Source: JBBROS01 sp965260995 (GTDB taxonomy: Bacteria; Pseudomonadota; Alphaproteobacteria; Acetobacterales; Acetobacteraceae). Taken from it: a DNA stretch of 64,000 bases. How positions within the stretch are numbered: the stretch's first letter is position 1; the number at the start of each line of letters is the position of its first letter. The notes beneath the pieces are model-generated. The model had not been told where the DNA came from and did no database searches. It was given only the letters and a program-made list of their open reading frames with translations. The stretch is taken from the NCBI GenBank assembly GCA_965260995.1, contig CBDHCD010000003.1:868001-932000 (forward strand), given 5' to 3'. This document shows, piece after piece, positions 26,894 through 36,271 of the stretch. The position numbers and the translations under genes were made by a program.

Positions 26894-27892
26894 ATGGATC
26901 CGTTCCTCCGTCGCGGCGGGGCGGTCAGCCTCGCCTTCCACGCTGCCGTGCTGGCCGCGCTCGTGCTGGCGCTGCCCTCGCCGAAGCCGCTGCCGGCGGG
27001 AACGGAAGTCGAGGTGGCGATGGCATTCGAGTCTCCGCCTCTGCCGGCGCAGCGAGCCCCGTCCCAGGCTCCCGCGCCCGGACCGGCGCTTGCTGCTAAG
27101 CCAGCCCCAAGCCCGTCTGACGAGCCGGTGACGCCGGATTTGCCCTTGCCCCTGCCCCTGCCGCCGCCACCGTCCCCCGCTTCCGCTCCTCCGGTTCCCG
27201 ACTTGCCGCTGCCGCCGTCCCCGCCCGCGCCGCCCAAGCCGCCGCCCGCGCCGCAAGCCCCGTCGACGGCGGCCCCCGCCGAGTTGCCCGAAGCGCCGCC
27301 CGTGCCGCCGCTGCCGCTGCCGCCCCAGCCGGTGCCGCCGCCTCAGAGGCCCGCGCCCAGCCCGGCCGCGGCTCCAGCCTCGACCCCGGCTCCGACCTCA
27401 GCCAAGCCCGCGCCGCCCACGCCGCAGCCGAGCAGCCCAGCCAGCCAGCCTGCCCCGGCCAGCCCGCCAGCGCCCGACACCAAGGCGCTCGAGAGCGCGC
27501 TCGACCGCCTGCGCGCCTCTCGCCAGCAATCCCAGGCGTCTCGGTCGACCCTGTCGAGCACCCCGGCCGGCGGCGGCAGCCCGGCCGGCATCGACAACGC
27601 CGCGCTGAGCGCCGCCGCCCGCGGCGCGATCGGCGACCGCATCCGCGAGTGCTGGACCGGCGACCGCGGCGCGCTCGACTTCGACAAGCAGGTCGCCCGG
27701 CTGCTGATCACGACCGACGCGGACGGGGTGGTGCGCGACGCCGAGATCAGGCAGACATCCCCTGGCCCGGTCGGGCGCGCCTTCGCCGAACGGGCGCGCC
27801 GGGCCGCGATGGACGCCCGTTGCGCGACCCTGCCGCTGCCGCCCAGCATGAAGGGCCAGGTCCACAAGTTCGAGATCACGTTCCGACCGTGA
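26894..27892 (+). CDS. tolA: Tol-Pal system protein TolA-like
   Basis: A 332-aa bitopic protein linking the TolQR motor to the outer membrane. A single N-terminal helix (GAVSLAFHAAVLAALVLAL) is followed by about 200 residues of Pro/Ala-rich sequence that spans the periplasm, then a folded C-terminal TolA/TonB-like domain (GAIGDRIRECWTG to VHKFEITFRP). The spacer is proline-rich rather than the Ala/Lys-rich helix of enterobacterial TolA, so it is probably extended. Position between tolR and tolB makes the assignment firm although the sequence itself is poorly conserved. Confidence 0.9.
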   Translation: MDPFLRRGGAVSLAFHAAVLAALVLALPSPKPLPAGTEVEVAMAFESPPLPAQRAPSQAPAPGPALAAKPAPSPSDEPVTPDLPLPLPLPPPPSPASAPPVPDLPLPPSPPAPPKPPPAPQAPSTAAPAELPEAPPVPPLPLPPQPVPPPQRPAPSPAAAPASTPAPTSAKPAPPTPQPSSPASQPAPASPPAPDTKALESALDRLRASRQQSQASRSTLSSTPAGGGSPAGIDNAALSAAARGAIGDRIRECWTGDRGALDFDKQVARLLITTDADGVVRDAEIRQTSPGPVGRAFAERARRAAMDARCATLPLPPSMKGQVHKFEITFRP

Positions 27893-27906
27893 TGGGAGAG
27901 ACAACG

Positions 27907-29253
27907 ATGCCACACTCGCTTCTTGGCCGCCGCGGCTTGATGGCCGCCGGCATCGCGGCCGTCCCGCTGCTCGCCCGGCCGCGCGGCGCGGCGGCCCAAG
28001 GCGTGGGCCAAGGCAACCAGCAGCCGGAGATCACCGTCGACCGCGCCCGCACCGCGCCGATCCCGATCGCCATTCCCAATTTCGCCGGCATCCCGCTCGG
28101 CGCCGACATCGCCGGGGTGGTGATCAGCAACCTCGGCCGCTCCGGCCTGTTCCGTCCCGTGGCCCAGACGGCGCAGGCCGGCCCGGGCGACGGCGACACG
28201 CCCAATTTCCAGAACTGGAAAGCCGTTGGCGCGCAGGCGCTCGTCACCGGCAAGGTCGAGGGTGGCGGCAACAACGTGCGCGTCGAGTTCCGCTTGTGGG
28301 ACGTGCTGCCGGGCCAGCAGATCCAGGGTACGGCCTACACCACCACGTCGGCCAACTGGCGGCGCATCGCCCACATCATCAGCGACGTGATCTACGAGCG
28401 GCTGCTGGGCGAGAAGGGCTACTTCGACACCCGCATCGCCTACGTCGCCGGCAGCGGACCGCGCGACCGCCGCGTCAAGCGAATCGCCATCATGGACCAG
28501 GACGGGGCCAACAACCGCTTCCTGACCGATGGCTCCTGGCTGACGCTCAGCCCCCGCTTCCACCCGACGCGCGATCAGCTCGTGTTCATGTCGTTCATCA
28601 ACAACCGGCCCCGGGTCTACACGCTCGACCTCGGCTCCGGCACCCAGCGCGTGCTGGGCGACTTCGACGGCATGACCTTCGCGCCCCGTTTCAACCCGGA
28701 CGGCAACAGCATCGTCATGTCGGTGGCGCGCGGCCCAGGCTCGGACATCGTCAACGTCGGCCTCGGCGGCGGCACGCGCCGGCTCACCAACTCGGGCGCG
28801 ATCGACACCAGCCCCTGCTACAGCCCCGACGGCGGCCAGATCGTGTTCAACTCCGACCGCGGCGGCGACCAGCAGCTCTACGTCATGGACGCGGGCGGCG
28901 GCGGCGTGCGGCGCATCAGCTTCGGCCGTGGCCGTTACGCAACCCCGGTGTGGTCCCCGCGCGGCGACCTCATCGCCTTCACCCGGCTAACCGGGAGCAC
29001 GTTCGCCATCGGCGTCATGCGGCCCGACGGCTCAGGGGAGCGCATCCTGACCGAGAGCTTCTCCGTCGAGGGTCCCACCTTCGCCCCGAACGGCCGGGTG
29101 CTGATGTTCTCGCGCGAGACCCCGGCCCGCGACCGCAGCGGCAGCGGCTACTCCTCTCGCTTGGTCAGCATCGACATCACCGGCTTCAACGAGCGCCCCG
29201 TGACCACGCCCACGGACGCGTCCGAGCCGGCGTGGTCGCCTTTGCTGGCTTGA
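27907..29253 (+). CDS. tolB: Tol-Pal system periplasmic beta-propeller TolB
   Basis: A 448-aa periplasmic protein. ATG 27907 has a gggagag ribosome-binding site 7 bp upstream; an in-frame ATG at 27892 overlaps the tolA stop and is less likely. The signal (SLLGRRGLMAAGIAAVPLLA then GAAAQ) carries a twin arginine. The N-terminal domain contacts TolA/Pal (ITVDRARTAPIPIAIPNFAG). The six-bladed propeller shows repeated blades with SPRFHPTRDQLVFMS, APRFNPDGNSIVMSVA, SPCYSPDGGQIVFNSDR and TPVWSPRGDLIAFT. It is followed by pal 71 bp on. Confidence 0.96.
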   Translation: MPHSLLGRRGLMAAGIAAVPLLARPRGAAAQGVGQGNQQPEITVDRARTAPIPIAIPNFAGIPLGADIAGVVISNLGRSGLFRPVAQTAQAGPGDGDTPNFQNWKAVGAQALVTGKVEGGGNNVRVEFRLWDVLPGQQIQGTAYTTTSANWRRIAHIISDVIYERLLGEKGYFDTRIAYVAGSGPRDRRVKRIAIMDQDGANNRFLTDGSWLTLSPRFHPTRDQLVFMSFINNRPRVYTLDLGSGTQRVLGDFDGMTFAPRFNPDGNSIVMSVARGPGSDIVNVGLGGGTRRLTNSGAIDTSPCYSPDGGQIVFNSDRGGDQQLYVMDAGGGGVRRISFGRGRYATPVWSPRGDLIAFTRLTGSTFAIGVMRPDGSGERILTESFSVEGPTFAPNGRVLMFSRETPARDRSGSGYSSRLVSIDITGFNERPVTTPTDASEPAWSPLLA

Positions 29254-29324
29254 CCCTGTTAACCCCGCGGCGTAGTGCCGCTTAACTTGGTCGGCCACGG
29301 GGCCGAAATGGAAAGGGGATACGG

Positions 29325-29807
29325 ATGAACCTGAAGGTCGTTGGTCTGCTGGCCGCCTTGTCGCTGCTCGGCGCATGCTCGGCCAACAAGGAGAGCACGG
29401 GGGCGGCGACCGGCTCCGGCGCGGTGGCCACGACCGGCGGCGGCGCGCTGGCCGGCAGCCAGGAGGACCTGGTGGCCAACGTCGGCGACCGCGTGTTCTT
29501 CGACACCGACAGCTCCATCCTGAGCGGCGACGACCGTTCGACGTTGGACCGGCAGGCCACCTGGCTCGCGCGCTACCCGGCCGTCAGCGTCCAGATCGCC
29601 GGCAACGCGGACGAGCGCGGCACGACGGAGTACAACCTCGCCCTCGGCCAGCGCCGGGCCAACGCGGCGCGCGACTACCTGGTGGCGCGCGGGGTGTCCT
29701 CGGCCCGCATCCGCACCATCAGCTACGGCAAGGAGCGGCCGGTGGCGCTCGGCTCCGACGAGCAGGCCTACGCGCAGAACCGCAACGCCACCACCTCGGT
29801 CCGCTGA
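29325..29807 (+). CDS. pal: Peptidoglycan-associated lipoprotein Pal
   Basis: A 160-aa outer-membrane lipoprotein. The lipobox LLGAC places the lipidated cysteine at residue 18. After a Gly/Thr-rich linker comes the OmpA domain: DRVFFDTDSSILSGDDRSTL and VSVQIAGNADERGTTEYNLA, with the diaminopimelate-binding Asp and Arg in NADERG and GQRRANAARDYL. A ggaaagggg ribosome-binding site precedes the start. It anchors the Tol complex to the cell wall. Confidence 0.97.
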   Translation: MNLKVVGLLAALSLLGACSANKESTGAATGSGAVATTGGGALAGSQEDLVANVGDRVFFDTDSSILSGDDRSTLDRQATWLARYPAVSVQIAGNADERGTTEYNLALGQRRANAARDYLVARGVSSARIRTISYGKERPVALGSDEQAYAQNRNATTSVR

Positions 29808-29815
29808 CGCCCGCC

Positions 29816-30634
29816 ATGCGGCAGCCCGTCCTGCGCTTCGCCGTGATCGCGGTCGTGACCACGGCGGCGGCGGCACCGGCGTGGGCGCAGGTCGACAGCC
29901 GCGAGGGGATCGCGTTGCAGAACCAGATCTTGGAGCTGCGGCGCGACCTGCAGATCATGCAATCCCAGCGCGGCGGCGGGCTGTCCGCACCGGTGCCCCG
30001 GGGCGGCGGCGGGGCAGGGGGGCAGGAACTCTCCGCCCAGTTGCTCGACCGCGTGGCCATGCTGGAAGACGAGGTTCGTCAGTTGCGCGGCCGGCTGGAC
30101 GAGCTGTCGAACGCCGTCAAGCGCGGCCAGGACGACTTGGCCAAGCAGATCGCCGACCTGAGCTTCAAGGCGCAAAACGACGGCGGTGCGCCGTCGCCAC
30201 GGTCCTCGTCCCAACCCTCGGCCGGGTCGGACCCCCCGCCCACCGCCCGTCGACCGCCCGAGCGCGCGATGCAGGAGGGCAACGCCGCCCTGGCCCGGCG
30301 CGACTACGCGACCGCCGAAGCCGCCGCACGGGAAGCACTCGCCGGCGGCCGGGGTCCTCGCGCCATCGACGCCCAGTTCCTGCTGGCCCAGGCGTTGGCG
30401 GGCAAGCGCGACTATCAAGGCGCGGCCATCGCCTACGACGACGCCTACAACCGCGGCCGCACCGGCTCGCGCGCGCCCGACGCGTTGCTCGGCGTCGCCA
30501 ACGCGCTGCTGGCGTTGAACGAGCGGTCCGGCGCGTGCGCGAGCCTGGACAAGCTCCGGGCGGAGTTCTCCACCTTGCGCACCGACGTGCGCCAGGGCGC
30601 GGCCGCCCTGCGCACGCGAGCCGGATGCCGCTGA
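29816..30634 (+). CDS. cpoB: Cell division coordinator CpoB (YbgF), TPR protein
   Basis: A 272-aa periplasmic protein. The signal peptide ends AAAAPAWA before QVDS. A coiled-coil trimerisation region follows (NQILELRRDLQIMQSQ and RVAMLEDEVRQLRGRLDELS). After a Pro/Ser linker the TPR-like helices are visible (RAMQEGNAALARRDYATAEA; DAQFLLAQALAGKRDYQGAA; APDALLGVANALLALNE). ATG 29816 is 8 bp after pal. Links the Tol system to septal peptidoglycan synthesis in model organisms. Confidence 0.92.
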   Translation: MRQPVLRFAVIAVVTTAAAAPAWAQVDSREGIALQNQILELRRDLQIMQSQRGGGLSAPVPRGGGGAGGQELSAQLLDRVAMLEDEVRQLRGRLDELSNAVKRGQDDLAKQIADLSFKAQNDGGAPSPRSSSQPSAGSDPPPTARRPPERAMQEGNAALARRDYATAEAAAREALAGGRGPRAIDAQFLLAQALAGKRDYQGAAIAYDDAYNRGRTGSRAPDALLGVANALLALNERSGACASLDKLRAEFSTLRTDVRQGAAALRTRAGCR

Positions 30635-30684
30635 GCAGCGGCCAGCCTGGCCGGACCTGGCCAGGCTGATACGGGCGGCAGGGC

Positions 30685-31968
30685 TTGCGACCGGAACCGC
30701 TGCAGGCCCGCGAGTTCGCCGCCTTGATGGCGCCGCTCGCGCCGTTCGGCGCCGCGCGCGCGGTCGTGGTCGGCGTGTCCGGCGGGGCGGACAGCATGGC
30801 GCTCGCGCTGCTGCTGCGGGATTGGGGCGCGCCGCTCGCGGTGGTCGTGGACCACGGGCTGCGGCCAGGATCCCAGGCGGAGGCGCGGGCGACCGTGGAT
30901 CGGCTGTCCGCCCTCGGCGTTCCCGCGCGACTCGTCATGCTGGGGCTGCGGTCTGGTCCAGACCTCGGGGCCCGCGCCCGCGCCGCCCGCTACGCCGCCT
31001 TGCTGCAGGTCTGCCGCGCCGAGGGCCGCCCTGACCTCCTGGTCGGGCACCACGCCCAGGACCAGGCCGAGACCGTGCTGCTGCGCGAGCGGGCCGGAAG
31101 CGGCGCGGCCGGTCTCGCGGGGATGGCCGCGCTCAGTTGGCGCGGCGACGCCCGGCTGCTGCGGCCGCTGCTGCCCATCCACCCGGCCCGGCTGCGCGCA
31201 ACACTGCGCGCGGCCAGCGTCGATTGGTTCGAAGACCCCACCAACGCCGACCCGGCCACCGCCCGCGGCGCGTTGCGGCAACAGCCACTGCCGCTCGGGC
31301 CGGCGTGGGCGCGAGCGTATGACGCTGGCCGGGCGCGACGCCGGGCGGAAACGGTTCTGGCGACGGAATTGGCCGAGAAGGTGGCGCTCTATCCCACTGG
31401 CCATGCGGGCGTGCGTGGCGAGTTGTCTGAAGCGGGCTGGTCGGCGCTGCTCTGGACAATATCGGGACGATTTTACCCGCCTCGGCGCGGCGGCGTCCGT
31501 CGCATCGCCGCCGAAGGCCGGGGCACGCTGCACGGCGTCGTCGTGAAGCACGGCCTGGTGACGCGGGAACCGGCCGCGATGAGCGGCCCGGTCGATGCCG
31601 CGACGGGCGCAGTTTGGGACGGTCGTTTCGCATTGTTGCTAGGACGCCAGGGAGCCACGTTGGGCGGCCTCGGACCGGCCGCGCCGCTGGTCCGCCGCCG
31701 TGCGCGCTGGCCGGCGACGGTGCTGCGAACGCTCCCGGCGCTCCGCCGCAAGGGGCAGCTCCTGGCGGCGCCGCATGTTGCCTGTTCCGAAACCGAAAAC
31801 TGCTGTAAAGTAGATATGCTTTTTCGACCGTCCCGTCCGTTGGCAGGAGCTCCGTTCCATGCCGACGACGTGGGTCTGGGATCGGCTGAGGGGGATGCAC
31901 AACGGACAGGGACACCCTATGTCGTGGATGCAGAACAAAGCCTTGGGCAACGTCGTAACATAGGCTAG
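30685..31968 (+). CDS. tilS: tRNA(Ile)-lysidine synthetase
   Basis: A 427-aa ATP-dependent enzyme that modifies the CAU anticodon wobble of tRNA-Ile to lysidine. The PP-loop SGGADS is at residues 32-37 (VVGVSGGADSMALALLL). The N-terminal core continues with VVVDHGLRPGSQ, LLVGHHAQDQAETVLLRERAG and DWFEDPTNADP. TTG 30685 gives the conserved N-terminal length; an in-frame ATG at 30727 would still precede the PP loop. The last 80 residues are poorly conserved. tilS-ftsH is a widespread pair; the ftsH start is 18 bp downstream. Confidence 0.92.
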   Translation: MRPEPLQAREFAALMAPLAPFGAARAVVVGVSGGADSMALALLLRDWGAPLAVVVDHGLRPGSQAEARATVDRLSALGVPARLVMLGLRSGPDLGARARAARYAALLQVCRAEGRPDLLVGHHAQDQAETVLLRERAGSGAAGLAGMAALSWRGDARLLRPLLPIHPARLRATLRAASVDWFEDPTNADPATARGALRQQPLPLGPAWARAYDAGRARRRAETVLATELAEKVALYPTGHAGVRGELSEAGWSALLWTISGRFYPPRRGGVRRIAAEGRGTLHGVVVKHGLVTREPAAMSGPVDAATGAVWDGRFALLLGRQGATLGGLGPAAPLVRRRARWPATVLRTLPALRRKGQLLAAPHVACSETENCCKVDMLFRPSRPLAGAPFHADDVGLGSAEGDAQRTGTPYVVDAEQSLGQRRNIG

Positions 31969-31986
31969 GCCGCTGGGGACGTATTG

Positions 31987-33903
31987 ATGAGCAATTTTGG
32001 ACGTAACCTCGCGCTCTGGGTGATCATCGCCCTGTTGCTCGTCGTTCTATTCAACCTCTTTCAGCCGGGCGGCACCCAACGCGCCGCGACGCAGGTGGCT
32101 TACTCCGATTTCATCGGCGAGGTGAATGGTGGCCGCGTGCGCGACGTCGTGATCCAGGGGCGCACGGTGTCCGGGCAGCTCACGGACGGCCGCACCTTCC
32201 AGACCTACACGCCGGAAGACCCGGCCCTGGTCAGCCGCTTGACCGACAAGGGCGTGCGCGTCATCGCCAAGCCGGAAGACAGCGAGAACCCGCTCCTGCA
32301 CATCTTGCTGAGCTGGTTCCCGATGCTGCTCCTGATCGGCGTCTGGGTATTCTTCATGCGCCAGATGCAGTCGGGTGGCGGCCGGGCGATGGGCTTCGGC
32401 AAGAGTCGGGCGCGAATGCTGACGGAGAAGCAGGGACGGGTGACGTTCGAGGACGTCGCTGGCATCGACGAGGCCAAGAGCGAGTTGCAGGAGATCGTCG
32501 AGTTCCTGAAGGACCCGCAGAAGTTCCAGCGGCTCGGCGGCAAAATCCCCAAGGGCGTGTTGCTGGTCGGCCCGCCCGGCACCGGCAAGACGCTGCTGGC
32601 CCGCGCCATCGCCGGCGAGGCCAACGTGCCGTTCTTCACCATCTCGGGTTCTGATTTCGTCGAGATGTTCGTGGGTGTCGGCGCGAGCCGGGTGCGCGAC
32701 ATGTTCGAGCAGGGCAAGAAGAACGCACCGTGCATCATCTTCATCGATGAGATCGACGCCGTGGGTCGGCACCGCGGCGCAGGCCTCGGCGGTGGCAATG
32801 ATGAGCGTGAGCAGACACTCAACCAGATGCTCGTCGAGATGGACGGGTTCGAGAGCAACGAAGGGGTGATCCTGATCGCGGCGACGAACCGCCCAGACGT
32901 GCTTGACCCAGCATTGCTGCGTCCCGGCCGATTTGACCGTCAGGTCGTGGTGCCGAACCCGGACGTGAACGGGCGAGAGAAAATCCTGCGCGTTCATATG
33001 CGTAAAGTGCCGTTGGCGAGCGATGTCGATCCGAAGGTGATCGCTCGCGGCACTCCGGGGTTCTCGGGCGCTGACTTGGCCAACTTGGTCAACGAGGCGG
33101 CGTTGCTGGCGGCGCGGCTGACCAAGCGGGTCGTGGCGATGAGCGAGTTCGAGAACGCCAAGGACAAAGTCATGATGGGCGCTGAGCGCCGCAGTCTCGT
33201 GATGAGCGAGGCGGAGAAACGGATGACAGCATATCATGAGGCCGGTCACGCGCTCTGCGCCATCAATGACCCGGATTGTGACCCGGTGCATAAAGCGACG
33301 ATCATTCCTCGCGGCCGGGCGCTCGGCTTGGTGATGAGCTTGCCGGAAGGCGACCGCTTGAGCGAGAGCAAAGTGCGGTTGCTCGCCCGGATGAAGATGG
33401 CGATGGGTGGTCGGGTCGCCGAGGAACTCGTGTTCGGCGCTGACCGGGTCAGCAACGGCGCGGCCGGGGACATCAAAGCGGCGACCAACATCGCGCGCAC
33501 GATGGTCACGGAATGGGGCATGAGCGACCGGCTCGGCATGATCGCCTACGGCGATAACAGCCAAGAGGTTTTTCTCGGTCATTCCGTGACTCAGAACAAG
33601 AACGTCTCCGAGGCCACGGCGCGAGAGATTGACTCCGAGATCAAGATGATGATCGACGCTGCCTATGCCGGAGCCAAGAAGCTTTTGACTGAGCAATTGG
33701 AGGAGTTGCATCGTCTGGCTCGCGGCTTGTTGGAATACGAGACGCTGTCCGGCGACGACATTCGGACCGTGTTGCGCGGTGATCCAGTTATTCGCAAGGT
33801 CGTGGATGAGCCGGCCATGGATTCGAGGCGCGCCTCCGTTCCGACTAGTGGCTGGCCGACTCCGGCACCGGGCGGGTTGGGTCCCGCGCCTCAGCCGGGC
33901 TAA
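31987..33903 (+). CDS. ftsH: ATP-dependent zinc metalloprotease FtsH
   Basis: A 638-aa inner-membrane AAA+ protease that degrades unfolded membrane proteins and short-lived regulators. Two membrane helices lie at about residues 8-24 and 105-123 with a periplasmic domain between. Walker A GPPGTGKT is at 195-202, Walker B IIFIDEID at 250-257, the second region of homology NRPDVLDPALLRPGRFDRQ after 300, and the zinc site HEAGH at 417-421. ATG 31987 is chosen over the adjacent TTG. The codons, especially in the second half, are less GC-biased than those of neighbours. A strong terminator follows. Confidence 0.98.
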   Translation: MSNFGRNLALWVIIALLLVVLFNLFQPGGTQRAATQVAYSDFIGEVNGGRVRDVVIQGRTVSGQLTDGRTFQTYTPEDPALVSRLTDKGVRVIAKPEDSENPLLHILLSWFPMLLLIGVWVFFMRQMQSGGGRAMGFGKSRARMLTEKQGRVTFEDVAGIDEAKSELQEIVEFLKDPQKFQRLGGKIPKGVLLVGPPGTGKTLLARAIAGEANVPFFTISGSDFVEMFVGVGASRVRDMFEQGKKNAPCIIFIDEIDAVGRHRGAGLGGGNDEREQTLNQMLVEMDGFESNEGVILIAATNRPDVLDPALLRPGRFDRQVVVPNPDVNGREKILRVHMRKVPLASDVDPKVIARGTPGFSGADLANLVNEAALLAARLTKRVVAMSEFENAKDKVMMGAERRSLVMSEAEKRMTAYHEAGHALCAINDPDCDPVHKATIIPRGRALGLVMSLPEGDRLSESKVRLLARMKMAMGGRVAEELVFGADRVSNGAAGDIKAATNIARTMVTEWGMSDRLGMIAYGDNSQEVFLGHSVTQNKNVSEATAREIDSEIKMMIDAAYAGAKKLLTEQLEELHRLARGLLEYETLSGDDIRTVLRGDPVIRKVVDEPAMDSRRASVPTSGWPTPAPGGLGPAPQPG

Positions 33904-33927
33904 ATGTTCCTGAACCTGTTTCGATGG

Positions 33928-33958
33928 AAAGGGCCGACGTTGTTTCGTCGGCTCTTTT
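33928..33958 (+). terminator. Rho-independent terminator after ftsH
   Basis: gggccgacg (33931-33939) pairs with cgtcggctc (33946-33954) around a ttgttt loop, extended by aaa/ttt pairs and followed by a tttt run. It begins 25 bp after the ftsH stop and should end the long tol-pal/tilS/ftsH transcript before folP. Confidence 0.9.
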
Positions 33959-34004
33959 CGTTCGTGACCCTTGAACGTGCGATGAACACTCCTCGTTCGG
34001 CTTA

Positions 34005-34817
34005 ATGTGGGCAAGTTTGACCCGGACGCCCATCGTCATGGGCATCTTGAACGTCACGCCGGATAGCTTCAGCGACGGCAGCGTGTTCAGCGATCCGGCG
34101 GTAGCCATCAGCGCCGGCCTTCAAATGATGCGCGAGGGCGCGGACGTCATCGACGTCGGCGGCGAGAGCACCCGGCCCGGCGCGCAGCCTGTTCCTGAAC
34201 AAGCGGAGCAGGCTCGCGTCCTGCCCGTGGTGGCGGCCTTGGCCCGGGCGGGTGCGACCGTCTCCATCGACACCCGCCACGCGAGCACGATGGCACGCGC
34301 CCTCGATGCCGGGGCACGAATCGTCAACGATGTGACGGCGCTGACTCACGATCCGCGGGCCATGCCGTTGGTCGCGCGGCGAGGTTGTCCTGTCGTCCTG
34401 ATGCACATGCGCGGCACTCCGACGACGATGGCCGGCTTCGCCCATTACGAGGATGTGGCGGCCGAGGTCGCTTCCGAACTCTCCGATCGGGTCGCTGCCG
34501 CCGAAGCGGCCGGGGTGTCGCGCGCGCGGATCGCCGTCGATCCAGGGTTCGGGTTCGCCAAGACGGCTGAGCAGGACGTGGCCTTGATGCGGCAACTTCC
34601 GGCCCTGGCGAGACTCGGCTGTCCGATCCTGGTCGGCATCTCGCGCAAACGTACCGTCCGTTCGCTGGCGGAGGAGGACGACCCGATGCGATGCGGTTCG
34701 GGCTCGGTGGCGGCCGCCCTGTTCGCCGTGACGCGCGGCGCGAGCATCCTGCGCGTCCACGACGTCGCCGCGACGCGGCAGGCGGTCGCGGTGTGGCGCG
34801 GGTTGGCCGGAGCCTAA
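34005..34817 (+). CDS. folP: Dihydropteroate synthase
   Basis: A 270-aa TIM-barrel enzyme joining p-aminobenzoate to dihydropterin pyrophosphate; the target of sulfonamides. Motifs are IVMGILNVTPDSFSDG (10-25), GADVIDVGGESTRPGAQPV, VSIDTRHASTMARALDAGA, IVNDVTAL, IAVDPGFGFAKTAEQ and the late SRKRT. ATG 34005 matches the family N-terminus. It lies behind the ftsH terminator, so it needs its own promoter or read-through. glmM, often next, is absent. Confidence 0.95.
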   Translation: MWASLTRTPIVMGILNVTPDSFSDGSVFSDPAVAISAGLQMMREGADVIDVGGESTRPGAQPVPEQAEQARVLPVVAALARAGATVSIDTRHASTMARALDAGARIVNDVTALTHDPRAMPLVARRGCPVVLMHMRGTPTTMAGFAHYEDVAAEVASELSDRVAAAEAAGVSRARIAVDPGFGFAKTAEQDVALMRQLPALARLGCPILVGISRKRTVRSLAEEDDPMRCGSGSVAAALFAVTRGASILRVHDVAATRQAVAVWRGLAGA

Positions 34818-34837
34818 GACTGCCCGGAATCCTCCGA

Positions 34838-35578
34838 TCAGGACGTTTCGCGAAACCGTTCCACTTGCCAGGTCGTCGCGACTGATTGCTGTCCGTCAGC
34901 GAAGCGCGTCACCGTCTGGGTCTTGAGCGCGACGCCGGTGTTGGCGTCGATCCAGTGCAGCGACTCCGCCTTGACCTGCGCCCGCCCGTGCTCATCGTGC
35001 TTGACCAGGCGCAACAGCACCGTTTGCCGCGGCCCGGACTCAAGGGTGAGCACCGGGTTGGCCACGTGCTCGACCGTGACTTTGCCCCAGAGCTTGGCCC
35101 GCGCGTCGTTGAACGAGGCGACCGTGCCGACGGGGCCGGTCATCGCGCTCCGAATCGCTTCCCGTTCGGCGGCGCTCGCCGGACGGATGCGCCCCGCGCC
35201 CCAGAAGCCGGCGAGGAACCGGTGCATCCGGCCGTTCCAGGACACGAGGCAAACGTCTGGGTCATCCGGGTCGGCGCCGGCGTATCGCAGATCAATGCCG
35301 TCGCTCAGGGTCGCGGCGGCATCGGCCTCGCACGGCGGCACCTTGTCGAGCATGGCTTCCTTGCCTGGTGGCGCGACCGCGGGCGCGCCGGCCTTGAGTT
35401 CGGCCCCGTTTCCGCGAAGCGCCAGCTTGCCTGGCGCCTGACAACCGCCCAACAGCCCGGCGATCGCCATCATCACGATCGGGACACCGGACTGCCGGGA
35501 TCGGCTTGTGCCAACCTTGTCGGCGTGAGGCGGATCGTTCGTTGCCGGACTCGAGGTGAATAAGCTTGGTGAGATCAT
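34838..35578 (-). CDS. Predicted lipoprotein of unknown function
   Basis: A secreted protein of about 210-245 aa with a lipobox LLGGC after a hydrophobic stretch (VPIVMMAIAGLLGGCQ). The start is uncertain: ATG 35578 gives a long 45-residue leader, while GTG/ATG codons just before MMAIAG give one that is too short. The mature domain (VCLVSWNGRMHRFLAGFWGAG, GTVASFNDARAKLWGKVTVE, ESLHWIDANTGVALKTQTV) looks folded and ends in beta-strand-like repeats. I do not recognise the family. It converges with folP 20 bp away. Confidence 0.68.
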   Translation of the reverse strand: MISPSLFTSSPATNDPPHADKVGTSRSRQSGVPIVMMAIAGLLGGCQAPGKLALRGNGAELKAGAPAVAPPGKEAMLDKVPPCEADAAATLSDGIDLRYAGADPDDPDVCLVSWNGRMHRFLAGFWGAGRIRPASAAEREAIRSAMTGPVGTVASFNDARAKLWGKVTVEHVANPVLTLESGPRQTVLLRLVKHDEHGRAQVKAESLHWIDANTGVALKTQTVTRFADGQQSVATTWQVERFRETS

Positions 35579-35682
35579 GAGTCTGCATAAGCGTATTAAA
35601 GTCAAATGTGAAGATAAGATGCGATCTGGTCGTGATTGCTCGCCATGACGCTCCCCTTGCGCCCCGCTCGGTTGCCTGACTG

Positions 35683-36147
35683 CTACCAGCCCGCGCTGCC
35701 CGGGCCGCCTTTGAACGGGCCGATCAGGTCACCCGTGACCCAGCCGCCGTAGAAGCCGCCGGGCTGGGGCGTGACGGCTTCGCCGCCGACGAAGCATTGG
35801 TCCATCGCCCCGGCATACACTGCCAGATGATCCCGGATCGCCTCGAAACCGGGCGACGGGTCCGGGTAGCTCCACGCCGCTCGCTCCGCCGCTTGGTCCC
35901 CGGCGCGGATGGTCCAGTAACGCGCCTGACCTTTCCACTCGCACAAGCTGCCGCCGGCCGCCGGTTCCAGCGTGCAATCGATGAACGCGGAGGGCGGTAG
36001 GTAATAGACCGGCGGGTGCGAGGTTTCGAGGACGCGGAACGCCGTTTCAGTATCGGCGATGGTGCGGCCGGCGAACACGATCCGCACCGGCTTCGGCACC
36101 GGCTCCAGCGCCGGCGGCCGCGGGTAGTCCCAAACGTTCTCCGTCAT
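35683..36147 (-). CDS. DUF427-family protein
   Basis: A 154-aa protein with the DUF427 pattern: PVRIVFAGRTIADTETAFRVLE, HPPVYYLPPSAFI, LCEWKGQARYWTI and AAWSYPDPSPGFEAIRDHLA, then MDQCFVGGEAVTPQPGGFYGG at the end. Function of the family is unknown, and members are common as small cytoplasmic proteins in actinobacteria and alphaproteobacteria. ATG 36147 gives the usual length. It is divergent from the class II aldolase gene with 124 bp between them. Confidence 0.88.
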   Translation of the reverse strand: MTENVWDYPRPPALEPVPKPVRIVFAGRTIADTETAFRVLETSHPPVYYLPPSAFIDCTLEPAAGGSLCEWKGQARYWTIRAGDQAAERAAWSYPDPSPGFEAIRDHLAVYAGAMDQCFVGGEAVTPQPGGFYGGWVTGDLIGPFKGGPGSAGW

Positions 36148-36271
36148 CGTCGTCCTCGTGCTTCGGCGCTGCCGGCGGCCATACAACCAGCAACCGCCCG
36201 GCCCCGTCCATCGGCTTGACCCGGCGTGCCATGCGGCCAACAATCGGCCGCTCGCCTGACAGGAGGCCCGA

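Noticed and set aside
26740..27480. Low-complexity repeats in tolR/tolA as a possible replication or recombination site
   Set aside because: They encode Pro/Ala linkers in frame in both genes; the structure is explained by protein sequence.
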